Below, in pieces: positions 1-8,304 of a stretch of 20,773 nt of DNA. This DNA is from Zygnema cylindricum (lineage: Eukaryota > Streptophyta > Zygnematophyceae > Zygnematales > Zygnemataceae), in the NCBI GenBank assembly GCA_037447655.1, contig JBBHKE010000584.1, forward strand, positions 409,914 to 430,686. The letters run 5' to 3'. The position numbers and the translations under genes are program-made. The notes beneath the pieces are model-generated. The model worked only from the letters and a program-made list of their open reading frames with translations, had not been told where the DNA came from and did not search any database. Within the stretch, counting starts at the first letter, position 1. Each line of letters starts with the position of its first letter.

Positions 1-579
1 ATGTCGACAGTCGGCAACTTTTTAGCACTGAATTTTAGAGCTAGCCTTACCCAAAGTCATGTTAAGAAAGTTGTAAAACGGTGAATTTTGTAAAAAAGGC
101 ATGTGTGTACAAGCTAATATTTAGACTGAACTTACTTTTCAATCGCAACCGTCAGATTTATAATCGAACATGTGTGTACGGAAAAAATGTTTTAAGTGGC
201 AAAATGTTGAAAGAATTGTACTGAAACCCATTCCGATCGAGATTTTAAGTCACGATTTTTCAACGGCTGACAGCTGTACTGAAGCTTCTCCACTGAGCGG
301 TACAAAGCCCTGTTTATGGTCAAAACCCTTCGGGTTTTGTACCCTTTGTACCCTTTGGAAGCATTTGCGCGAATGCCATCGTCTCTGTCCATTCAAAGCT
401 CGCCACGTGGCTAGTACAAACAAAAAATATTGACTCCTAGGAACAAGAAAACAGTGTAATAAAAACCAATAAACGTTTTTTCAAGCCGATCTAAGCGTCG
501 CAATGTCCTTCTGAGTTTAACTCCAAAATTTCGAAAAGTACGCACTGAACAGTCGCAAAAAAGTTCTGTAGTTCTGATT
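1..579. other. Left flank, no gene recognised
   Basis: I find no convincing gene here; the short open frames on both strands resemble nothing I know. Visible features are a small perfect hairpin at 322-338 (AAAACCC, loop TTC, GGGTTTT) followed by a doubled TACCCTTTG at about 340-357. A 33-base stretch at 533-565 recurs in the same orientation at 14244-14276, on the other side of the element array. Sequence shared with the element copies begins abruptly at about 580. Confidence 0.6.
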
Positions 580-581
580 TC

Positions 582-1105
582 AAAGGGGACGTAGGAGAGA
601 TCAAAGACAACGACAAGTTCTCCAAGTGCGAAGGACAATTACAACTTAGTCGCATGCACAGAGGAGCAGATCACACCCACATGGTCTAAGAACCAAGCTA
701 ACCATGAATATCTTTCAGACATCCCACATAGATGGAACACCCATCAAATCATACATCACTCACTATTGTAACCTACTAGACCAAGCAAAGCCAACATGCA
801 TAGTCTTTTCAATGGCCACACAGATTCGTAGGTTGATTCTTTCACTACCAAAGCAGTTCGCAGATGTTCTCACCTGGTAGGAGGAGCAAAACGCGAAACA
901 GTGGGAGTGGAACGAAATGGTGGAGTTGCTGCTAGATTTTGAATCCAGGACAGCAAACGTGTCCAAAGTTGACACACAATCTGATGGCTCCAACAATTCA
1001 TCTGCAAGTGAGGCAAAAGGAGAAGACAAAGGAGAAGACAAAGGTGGTCAGTCACATTTAGGTGAGAAAGACAAGGAGGAGACACACCAAATAAAAGGAT
1101 GAGTC
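582..1105 (+). pseudogene. Copia-type Gag remnant, copy 1 (UBN2-like)
   Basis: Broken gag gene. In one frame (about 582-690) the sequence reads ...GDVGEIKDNDKFSKCEGQLQ. After a frameshift, 692-1100 encodes a segment containing PIKSYITHYCNLLDQAK and then RLILSLPKQFADVLTW. The pattern Y-I-x-x-Y-x-x-L-L, then L-x-L-S-L-P about 25 residues later, then W-x-x-M-V-E-L-L-L, is typical of UBN2/Copia Gag proteins, which form the virus-like particle. In-frame damage includes TAG at 872-874, just after LTW. The tail is acidic/Lys-rich with a short KGEDKGEDKG repeat and ends at TGA 1100-1102. No zinc knuckle is seen. The fold is inferred from pattern, not from a database search. Confidence 0.65.
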
Positions 1106-1119
1106 TAACTTCATGCGCG

Positions 1120-1468
1120 TACAAAGCATCCTGCACAAAGGGATTGAAGACAACGAAGGCGACAAGCAAGGCAAATCCAAAACTCTGCAAGAAACTGCAA
1201 CAACCAAAGGCAGCTGCGACACGCACTCCACAAAATAGATCACGTCAAATCCAAGAGGAATTGCTTACCTAGCAAGGGGTGCAGAGATTTGCCAGCAGGT
1301 TGCAAAAGGAAAGGAGAACATCCGTGGCATCAAAGCCACAATGATGGACAGCTCCAAACAAGCCAAATGGGTGAATTTGACAGACCTACAAGAAAGTGGC
1401 AGAAAAGTAATCACCAAATACGAACTAAAAGACAAGGACGCAAGGCATTTCAAAGAAAAACTGAAACG
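1120..1468 (+). pseudogene. Lys-rich unknown frame upstream of candidate intron, copy 1
   Basis: Matches the open frame at 9840-10195 of copy 3, but is broken here by small changes, including a TAG near 1236. The better part, from about 1311, encodes WVNLTDLQESGRKVITKYEL and then a stretch ending HFKEKLKR at the candidate splice donor. The identical sequence in copy 3 allows a longer open reading. I do not recognise the domain. It follows gag in the same orientation and may be the C-terminal part of Gag or a separate captured exon. Confidence 0.4.
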
Positions 1469-1535
1469 GTAAGAAGTCAGTCATCATACAAAGAGCAGAA
1501 AATCACATTTTTTGCTCATGACTAAAAATCTGCAG
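1469..1535 (+). other. Candidate spliceosomal intron, copy 1
   Basis: Begins GTAAGAAG and ends AAATCTGCAG, 67 nt, near the lower size limit for plant introns. A branch-like CTCATGACTAA lies about 15-25 nt before the 3' end. Removal joins AAACG to GTATTTC, so the frame reads ...LKR-YFKTLQE... and stays open, whereas unspliced the frame stops at once (CGG TAA). The same signals occur in copies 2 and 3. Splicing is inferred, not shown. Confidence 0.5.
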
Positions 1536-1836
1536 GTATTTCAAAACACTGCAGGAGATCACAAAAGTGGGAGGGACATGGAAAAAAAAAAGAGTGGGAA
1601 ACACTCACATGGGGTTAACCGAGCGCCCAACAACATGCAGATCCGCGGATCGCAAGTGTCACAAACTGATTCGACCTCTCAAATTCCACCTCCACATTCA
1701 AATTCCGCAAAGGAATCAAGCCTCTCGAGCGGATCTGAACTCAACAACTTGTCACAATAAAAGTCAAGCTGAAGTAAGAAAAAGTCAAAGAAAAAAACAT
1801 AAAAATCCAGAACATACATTGGACGGATTCACATAA
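1536..1836 (+). pseudogene. Basic frame downstream of candidate intron, copy 1
   Basis: After the proposed splice the frame continues with YFKTLQEITKVGGTWKKKRV and stays open to TAA at 1834-1836. It is rich in Lys, Arg, His and Ser. Four cysteines are present but do not form a CCHC knuckle (CX2CX4HX4C). An identical frame lies at 10263-10563, and a diverged, broken one lies in copy 2 from about 5356. Function unknown; the basic character would suit nucleic-acid binding, but that is a guess. Confidence 0.35.
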
Positions 1837-1913
1837 GAGGTGAAGATGGAAGTCAAATGTAAGGAGTTAGATTTCAAAAAGATAGCACAACAGGGATCCT
1901 CACAAAAATTAGC

Positions 1914-2417
1914 GTGGACACTCACCAATCAGTTGGCAGAGAAATCCTTGGAAGTATAACAGGCATGCGGAAGCACACGAAGAGTTGTAGCCATGGGGCT
2001 AAAGAAGAAAGTCTTGCGACTATAATGGGTAGCATTGACCACAGCAAAAACGACAATCTGCAAGACGAAAATCGACAAGAAGGTCAAAAGAAAAATCCAG
2101 CCAAGAAGGTAACACATGGTAGCACATGGAGGGGCAAAGAGGGAGCAAAGGGAGTCAGGGTGCAATTGTCAACAAACATGACAGATATAACGGAAACCAA
2201 AGGTCCATATGGCAAGAAGCTCATTCTCATCATGAGAAGCAGAAAAGGGAGCCGAGAGGAAAGCAACAAGAGTAAGGAAGTCGGATCCTCACCAAAGATG
2301 GAAACAAAGACAGAACGCTCCACATATCAAGCACCACATTCACCCACCAAAGTTTCAAGTCCACCTCATCACTCGCCATCACAAACCGCACAGGTGGAAA
2401 AGACCCTAGTGTTTTAG
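1914..2417 (+). CDS. Lys/Ser-rich hypothetical protein of family A, copy 1
   Basis: Open frame of 167 codons, ATG given by MDTHQSVGREIL. The frame is also open upstream of this ATG back to a stop near 1860, so the start is uncertain. It is highly basic and polar, with a KNPAKK-type cluster near residue 60, the segment ETKGPYGKKLILIMRSRKGS near the middle, and a Pro/Ser/His-rich tail (HSPTKVSSPPHHSPSQ). No known domain, signal peptide or membrane segment. The protein from copy 3 (10641-11144) is identical. Copy 2 has lost the first part through a roughly 210-base deletion. It may be a linker region of the element's polyprotein rather than a stand-alone gene. Confidence 0.4.
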   Translation: MDTHQSVGREILGSITGMRKHTKSCSHGAKEESLATIMGSIDHSKNDNLQDENRQEGQKKNPAKKVTHGSTWRGKEGAKGVRVQLSTNMTDITETKGPYGKKLILIMRSRKGSREESNKSKEVGSSPKMETKTERSTYQAPHSPTKVSSPPHHSPSQTAQVEKTLVF

Positions 2418-2429
2418 AGGACAAAGGTC

Positions 2430-2988
2430 TTGCAAAACCATGGAGAGAGGAGTAAGAGAACATTAACAAATGAGACTAACACACCATGGGTAGAAGTGTT
2501 AGAGTTAACCAACATTGGAATTAACACAAAGAAATTCGGAATAGAGGCTGATACTCAAAGATGTAGATCCAAGGCAGCCATAGAAAATGGAAAATCTGAA
2601 TTAAAATTTATTATAGCTAGCTTAAGGACTAACAAACCGAGCATGATAAAGGAGGGGACACGTGGAAACTTACCTTCCAAGAACTCGAGCAAAGGGGAGA
2701 CGAGAAGCAAGCACAATGGCGGAGCATTCAAATCCCCAGTCAAGACCTCCAGCAAGGAAGATACTGGAAGTCTTCATGTCAATGAAAAAAATGGAAATTC
2801 TGCAAACAGAAGAGGAGAAAATGAGATTCAGAAATAGAGTCAAAAATTTTCATTTTAGGAACGGAGAACAGGAAACACTTGCAAACAGTTGCAGAAAAGC
2901 AGGAAAATTTATCAATAAGTACTTCAGCAAAAATCCTAAAGATGACACTAACCCTTCAATCTCTCTTAAGCATCTCTGTAGAAAATAA
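2430..2988 (+). pseudogene. Degenerate Lys/Arg-rich coding remnant, copy 1
   Basis: Two overlapping frames (2430-2837 and 2662-2988) encode low-complexity basic peptides; one contains MKKMEILQTEEEK, a possible short helix. Comparable frames occur in copy 2 (6321-6753) and copy 3 (11368-11888), with frameshifts at different positions, so the best frame cannot be fixed from one copy. No recognised domain. It lies between the Ser/Lys-rich frame and the long unknown frame. Confidence 0.35.
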
Positions 2989-3304
2989 ATGTCAGCAGCA
3001 AAAGGACAATTTCACCGGAACTCACTAGAGCGGAGTCCAAAATGCGGCGACACTGAGAGTACACATCGAGTCGAACTCCGAAATCGAGTCTAATCCATCG
3101 GACATCGAGGCCAAATCTGCACACGGAAACTAGGCGTCAAAGATTTAGGCCCAAAAAATTCTAAAGACCTAGAATGAGGTGTTGCTAACCCTATACAACA
3201 ATACATTAGGTAGTGGAAAATTTCCAAGGAGGGAGAAAGGAAACTTACCGAAATTTGGAAGGACATTTAACCTTACCAAATCTCCATCCTCAAGGATTTG
3301 AGCA

Positions 3305-4252
3305 ATGGCGGAAATTGAGCTAGACATACGGCCGATGAAGAACATGCAAGGAATAATCACAACGGAAGGCGTGAGTGGGTTAAAAAGAGCTCTCAAAGAA
3401 AAACTAACATCAGTTGAAGTGGGACTCTACAAGAAACAACCAATTATAGGGGCTATAGAAAATGAAGGAATAAATATTTCATCTCTTACTATAGAAAAAG
3501 GAAAGTTGGAGATCAAGAATCCAACATTACAACCTCATCAAAAAGCAAATATGCAAATCTTACCTCATGAATCGATCGACCAAATTCGAAGAAGCCTCAC
3601 TTCTCCACGAGGGGAAAATCTCCACATGAAAGACGCAGCGAAAGCCGTGGGTGAGAAAAAGGGGAAGGATTTTTGAAACCCTAAAACCCTCGATAGTTTC
3701 ATGATTACGAGATTATAAAGGGGAGAGGAGGTAGACAGCTTACAAGAGAGAGGAAACCTTAGTCAGAAAACCACTCTAGTTCATGGCAATCTAAGCAATA
3801 GAGGGAGTCAAAGCTATGATAATTTATGCCATGACATGAGAGGAAAAGACTTAGAAGAAATCAGAGGTGAAAAATTCAAGAAAAAAAAACTGAAACCTAA
3901 TTGTGTAGTGTCCTTTGAGCGCTTCCCACTATATGGATGCGACAAAGGCGATACAAGCACGTTTGTGAGAGAGCGACAATGGAGCGAACACAAAGTTCTG
4001 TCGCATGTTTCAGGCGAGGTTATCGCGGCCACATGCTCATACCTCGAACGATCGAAATTTGTCAAGCGACGAAAATTTCATCAAGCGACGATTCGCGAAA
4101 AAACATTACCGTCGCGCATTCTAAGCGACGTGATCGCAACCGCAAAATTACGCATCGAACGATGTAAGTTGGTTGGGCGACGAAAATATATCTTTCAACG
4201 GATCACGAGCGACAAGAATTTGACTGTGCCACACTTCGCAACAACTAAATGA
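3305..4252 (+). pseudogene. Long unknown family A frame, copy 1 (stops and a frameshift)
   Basis: The same frame is used at 3305-3676 and 3836-4252, interrupted by TGA at 3674-3676 and by a TAA about 40 bases later. Near 4188 one base is missing relative to copy 2, which shifts the last part. Conserved segments across the three copies are VSGLxxALxEKLT near the start, TLQPHQ, ILPHESIDQ, a Lys run KKKKLKPNC, then SFERxPLYGCDKG and KFVKRRKFH. No signal peptide, membrane helix or known catalytic motif is seen. The second half overlaps a GCGAC-rich stretch, so part of the apparent coding could be a by-product of that sequence. Function unknown. Confidence 0.45.
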
Positions 4253-4266
4253 TTTTACCTCGCGAC
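3939..4266 (+). repeat. GCGAC-rich segment upstream of 3' LTR, copy 1
   Basis: GCGAC occurs at about 3939, 3973, 4066, 4085, 4125, 4177, 4209 and 4262 on this strand, often extended to AGCGACGA or GCGACAA, with scattered GTCGC and TTCGCG. That is eight copies in about 330 bases in otherwise AT-rich DNA. Equivalent segments precede the 3' LTR in copies 2 and 3, and a weaker one occurs in family B. It may be a cis-acting region or the codon usage of the overlapping frame. Confidence 0.6.
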
Positions 4267-4713
4267 AGTGAAATCGACGGCCGAGTTTCATCAAGAGTTA
4301 CGCGAACCTTAGATTTGCAGGTTCACGCAAATGACAAGGATTGCACATCATGTAATCCGTATGAGGAGTTAGTAACAAGGGACGCAATCTCAAGCTGCGT
4401 TATTCCTTTTTACAGAAAAACGAATCTCCGTGGTCCATTCATGGACGTCCACGATTTTCAGGAACAAATGTAGTCCTAACGGACAAAATTTTACGGGAAG
4501 CAAATTCTCCCCGATATTAACAAAATTTCAGATTTTGCACAATACAGATTGTATGGAATATAACTACACAGGTACACTACTATCAAAGGGCCGATCGCAA
4601 ATTACCGATTTGCATAAATTGAGGAGCTGAACAAGCTCAATACCATTAAATCGCAAACTGCATATTATCGATTTGATGAAATCGAAGAGCCAGGGTAATA
4701 TCAACACAAGCTC

Positions 4714-4722
4714 GAGTGGGAG
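4714..4722 (+). promoter_or_regulatory. Polypurine tract, copy 1
   Basis: GAGTGGGAG stands directly before the LTR start TGTTGATTTTAGGCG. In Ty1/Copia elements a tract of the form AAGTGGGAGA at this position primes plus-strand synthesis. The same tract is at 13429-13437 in copy 3. Copy 2 has GAGTAGGAG at 8296-8304. Confidence 0.65.
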
Positions 4723-5188
4723 TGTTGATTTTAGGCGATCTCGGACGATATTATGTACAGAAATCGGATCGCCGATATTGTACGGACAGCAGGATCAAAT
4801 TGTACAGAATCGAGTGACGATTCCACGACAAACATTTTCAATTGAAATTCTCAAGCTTATTTGGGAGCGGCCACTGACGGCTGACATTACCAATTTTGGC
4901 GTGTAGTCATTAGACCGCAGGGTGCACATATTCAACATTCAGATAAGAGTGCACATATTAAAATAGCAAACATTCCACAAGAAGAGATTATCTCTATTAT
5001 AACAAGCTTTTGAGCAATTTGGTAGACAATGATGTGCAACAGTTTTTATTCATAGAAAACATCATTGTACATAGATCACAAAGATGAGACGAGTAGTCAT
5101 TGGAGGAGAATCAAGCTTAATTAGATAGAGAATGTCTAAAAGACAATTGTTATTCCTACTTTTATAATTCCATTTAAAGCTACCTAAA
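4723..5188 (+). repeat. Family A 3' LTR, copy 1 (truncated)
   Basis: Starts TGTTGATTTTAGGCGATC, matching the LTR starts at 8305 and 13438. About 466 bases remain. The last 140 or so (U5 end) are missing because the sequence changes after GCTACCTAAA into the body of copy 2. A TATA-like TTTTATAA lies near 5159-5167. Up to 5092 it is identical to the LTR at 13438; after that it differs. Confidence 0.75.
5186..5188 (+). other. Recombination junction between copies 1 and 2
   Basis: Left of this point the sequence follows the LTR (GCTACCTAAA, as at about 8761-8770). Right of it the sequence follows the post-gag frame (AAATGGGTGAATTTG, as at about 1355 and 10090). The two parents share only AAA here, which suggests end-joining or illegitimate recombination rather than homologous exchange. 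Confidence 0.7.
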
Positions 5189-5288
5189 TGGGTGAATTTG
5201 ACAGACCTACAAGAAAGTGGCGGAAAAGTCATCACCAAACAGGAACTTATGGACAAGGACGCAAGGCATTTCAAAGAAAAACTGAAAC

Positions 5289-5356
5289 GGTAAGCAAACA
5301 GTCATCATACAAAGAGTAGAAAATCACATTTTTTTGCTCATGACTAAAAATTTGCA
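5289..5356 (+). other. Candidate intron, copy 2
   Basis: Same position and signals as the intron in copies 1 and 3: GTAAGCAAAC at the left end, TTTGCAG before GTATTTC at the right. It is one base longer owing to an extra T in the T-run. Conservation of both splice signals in a diverged copy is the main support. Confidence 0.45.
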
Positions 5357-5766
5357 GGTATTTCAAAACACTACAAGAGATCAGAAAAGTGGGAGGGACA
5401 TGGAAAAAGAAGAGAGTGGGAAACACTCACATGGGGTTAACCGAGCAACCAACAACGTGCAGATCCGCGAATCCGAAGGGTAACCAACTCATCTGACCTC
5501 TTTAATTCCACCTCCACATTCAGATTCCGCCAAGGAATCAAGCCTCATGAGCGGATCTGAACTCAACAACCTGTCACAATGAAAATCAGCCAAAGTAAGA
5601 AAAAGTCGAAGAAAGGAATAGAAAAATCCAGAACATACATCAGACAGATTGACATAAGAGGTGAAGATGGAAGTCACATGTATGGAGTTAGATTTCAAAA
5701 GGATAGCACATGAGGGATACTCATGTGTAGCACATTAAGGGGCAAAGAGGGAGCAAGGGAGTCAGG

Positions 5767-6147
5767 GTGCAATTGTCAACAAGCATGACAGATATAATGG
5801 AAACCAAAGGTCCATATGCTAACAAGCTCATTCTCATCATCAAAAGCAGAAAAGGGAGCAACGAGGAGAGCAAGAAAAGTAAGGAAGTCGAATCCTCACC
5901 AAAGATAGAAACAAAGACAGAACGCTCCACAAATCAAGCAACACCTTCACCCACCAAGAGTTCCGAGTCCACCTCATCACTCGCCATCATAAACCGCACA
6001 GGTGGACAAGACCAAAGTGTCAAAGAGGACAAAGGTCCTACAAAACCATGGAGAGAGGAGTTAGAGAACAATAAAAATGAGACTAACACACCATGGGTAG
6101 AAGTGTTAGAGTTAACCAAAATTGGAACTAACACAAAGAAATTCTGA
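5767..6147 (+). pseudogene. Lys/Ser-rich family A frame, copy 2 (5'-deleted)
   Basis: Counterpart of 1914-2417 and 10641-11144, without the first 70 or so residues because of the deletion near 5725. It retains the ETKGPYANKLILI segment and a Thr/Ser/Pro-rich stretch. It stays open past the position where the other copies stop, running on through TNTPWVEVLELTKIGTNTKK to a TGA at 6145-6147. The other copies have premature stops or a one-base indel there, so the longer frame is probably nearer the ancestral state. Function unknown. Confidence 0.4.
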
Positions 6148-6320
6148 ATAGAGGTTGATACTCAAATATGTAGATCCAAGGCAGCCACATAAAAAGGAAA
6201 ATCTGAATTAAAATTGATTATAGCTAGCTCAATGACTAACAAACCAAGCACGACAAAGGAGGGGACGGTGGAAACTTACCATCCAAGAACTCGAGCAAAG
6301 GGGAGCTGAGAAGCAGCACA

Positions 6321-6753
6321 ATGGCGGAGCATTCAAATCCCCAGTCAAGACCTCCAGCAAAGAAGATACTGGAATTCTTCATGTCAATGAAAAAAATGGA
6401 AAATTTGCAGACAGAAAAGGAGAAAATAAGAGTCAGAAATGGAGTCAAAAATTTCATTTTAGGAAACGGAGGACAGGAATCACTTGCAAAAAGTTGCAGA
6501 AAAGCAGGAAAATTTATCAATAAGAACTTCACCAAAACTCCTTAAGAAGACACTAACCCTTCAATCTCTCTTAGGCATCTATGCAAAAAATAAATGCCAG
6601 CAGCAAAAGGACAATTTCACCAGAACTCATCACAGCGGAGTCGAGAATCCAACGACACTGGGAGTACACATCGAGTCAAACTCCCAAATCGAGTGTAATC
6701 CATCGGACATCGAGGCCAAATGTGCACACAGAAACAAGGCGTCAAAGATTTAG
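6321..6753 (+). pseudogene. Degenerate basic coding remnant, copy 2
   Basis: Two overlapping frames (6321-6545 and 6484-6753) correspond to 2662-2988 in copy 1 and 11658-11888 in copy 3. The first contains FFMSMKKMENLQTEKEK; the second contains IECNPSDIEAKCAH, which copy 3 retains nearly unchanged. Low complexity, no recognised domain. Confidence 0.3.
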
Positions 6754-6817
6754 GCCCACAAAATTCCAAAGACCTAGAATGAGGTGTTGCTAACCCTAAA
6801 CAACAATGCATTAGGTA

Positions 6818-8026
6818 GTGGAAAATTTCCAAGGAGGGAGAAAGGAGACTTACCGAAATTTGGAAAGACACTTAACCTTGCCAAATCTCCATCCTCAAGG
6901 ATTTGAGCAGTGGGGGAAATTACCGAGTCATAGGGTGATGAACAACCTGCAAGGAAGAATCACAACGAAAGGCGTGAGTGGGTTAGAAGGAGCTCTCAAA
7001 GAAAAACTAACATCAGTTGAAGTGGGACTCTACACGAAACAACCAATTGTAGGGGCTGCAAAAAATGAAAGAATAAAGATTCCATCTCTAACAGTAGAAA
7101 AATGAAAGTTGGAGATGAAGAATCCAACATTACAACCTCATTAAGAAGGAAGGATGTAAATCTTACCTCATGAATCAATCGACCAAACTCCGAGACACCT
7201 CACTTCTCCACGAGGGGAAAATCTCCACATGAAAGATGCATCGAAAGCCGTGGGTGAGAAAAAAGAGAAAGATTTTGGAAACCCTAAAACCCTTGACAAT
7301 TTCATGATTACCGCATTACAATGGGGAGAGGAGGTAGACAGCTTACAAGAGAGAGGAAACCTAAGTCAAAAAACCACTCCAGTTCATGGCAGTCTAAGCT
7401 ATAGAGGGAGTCAAAGCTATGATAATTTATACCATGACATGAGAGAAAAAGACTTAGAAGAAATCAGAGGTAAAAAATTAAAGAAAAAAAAACTAAAACC
7501 TAATTGTGTAGGGTCCTTTGAGCGCCTCCCACTATATGGATGCGACAAAGGGGGTACAGGCACGTTTGTTAGCAAGCGACAATGGAGCGAACACAAAGTA
7601 CTGTTGCACGTTTCAAGCGACATTATCGCGGCCACATGCTCATACATCGAACAATCAAAATTTGTCAAGCGACGAAAATTTCATCACGCGACGCTTCGTG
7701 AAAAAACATTGCCGTTGCGCATTCCAAACGATGAGATTGCAAACGCAAAATTACTTATCGAACGATGTAAGTTGGTTGGGCGACAAAAATGTAATCTTAC
7801 AACGGATCATGAGCGACAAGAATTTGACTGTGGGACACTTCGCAACGATGAAATGATTTTACCTCGCGACAATGAAATCGACGGCCGAGTTTTATCAAGA
7901 GTTACGCGAACATTAGATTTGCAAGTTCACGCAAACAACAAGGATTGCACATCATGTAATCTGGATGTGGAGTCAGTAACAAGGGACACAGTCGCAAGCC
8001 GCGCAATTCCTTTGTACAAAAAATGA
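6818..8026 (+). pseudogene. Long unknown family A frame, copy 2 (best preserved)
   Basis: One frame runs for about 403 codons with only a few stops clustered between 7103 and about 7158 (TGA 7103-7105, where copies 1 and 3 have GGA, then TAA and another). From ATG 7229 it is open for 265 codons to TGA at 8024-8026. Blocks in order from 7229: KAVGEKKEKDFGNPKTLD; SLQERGNLSQKTTPVHGSL; SYDNLYHDMREKDLEEIRG; a Lys run; PLYGCDKGG; KFVKRRKFHHATLREKTLP; CKLVGRQKCNLTTDHERQEF; ILPRDNEIDGR; RTLDLQVHANNKDCTSCN. Six or so Cys in the C-terminal half form no known zinc motif. The frame is conserved in copies 1 and 3. Domain unknown; it is not reverse transcriptase, integrase or protease by motif. Confidence 0.5.
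7549..7869 (+). repeat. GCGAC-rich segment, copy 2
   Basis: Counterpart of 3939-4266. Here several sites have decayed (for example GTTGCAC and TTGCCGTTGCGC where copies 1 and 3 have TCGC forms), in line with CpG loss, yet TGCGACAAAG, AAGCGACAA, AAGCGACGAAAA, GGGCGACAAAA, GAGCGACAAG and CGCGACAATG remain. Confidence 0.5.
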
Positions 8027-8304
8027 ATCTCCGTGGTCCATTCATACCAAATGTGGTCCTAACAGGCAAAATTTTATAGGAAGCAAAATCTCCCCGATAC
8101 TAACAAAATTTTAGATTTTGCACATTACAGATTGTATGAAATATTATTACGAAGATACACTATTATCAAAGAATGATCGCAAATAACCGATTCGCAGAAA
8201 TCGAGGAGCAGAACAAGATCAATACCATTAAATCGCAAACTGCATATTATTGATTTGATGAAATCGAGGAGCGAGGGTAATATCGACACGAGCTCGAGTA
8301 GGAG

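Larger units (their letters stand above)
580..5188 (+). mobile_element. Family A LTR retroelement, copy 1 (5'- and 3'-truncated)
   Basis: First of three head-to-tail copies of one element. Homology to copy 3 starts at about 580 (TCAAAGGGGACG), inside gag, so the 5' LTR, primer site and leader are missing. Order: broken gag, Lys-rich frame with candidate intron, Lys/Ser-rich frames, long unknown frame, GCGAC-rich segment, purine tract (4714-4722) and a 3' LTR from 4723. The LTR stops at 5188, about 140 bases early, where it joins copy 2. No polymerase or integrase motif is visible. Tracts 1311-2468 and 4361-5092 are identical to copy 3 by eye; the rest differs clearly. Copia-type classification rests on the Gag remnant and the purine tract plus TGTTG junction. 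Confidence 0.8.

Noticed and set aside
170-433. 87-codon open frame in the left flank
   Set aside because: No recognisable motif, overlapping frames on the other strand, and a low-complexity Cys/Pro/Leu content that looks like chance.
870-1243. Leu/Cys-rich open frames on the - strand opposite gag
   Set aside because: They mirror the Lys/Gln-rich + strand coding region; antisense of such codons gives Leu/Phe/Ser-rich shadows. Similar shadows at 1929-2469, 5721-6134 and 10656-11196 were dropped for the same reason.
4723-4906. Open frames of about 77 codons across the LTR starts (4673-4906, 8255-8488, 13388-13621)
   Set aside because: They span the purine tract and LTR border, where coding is not expected, and encode nothing recognisable.
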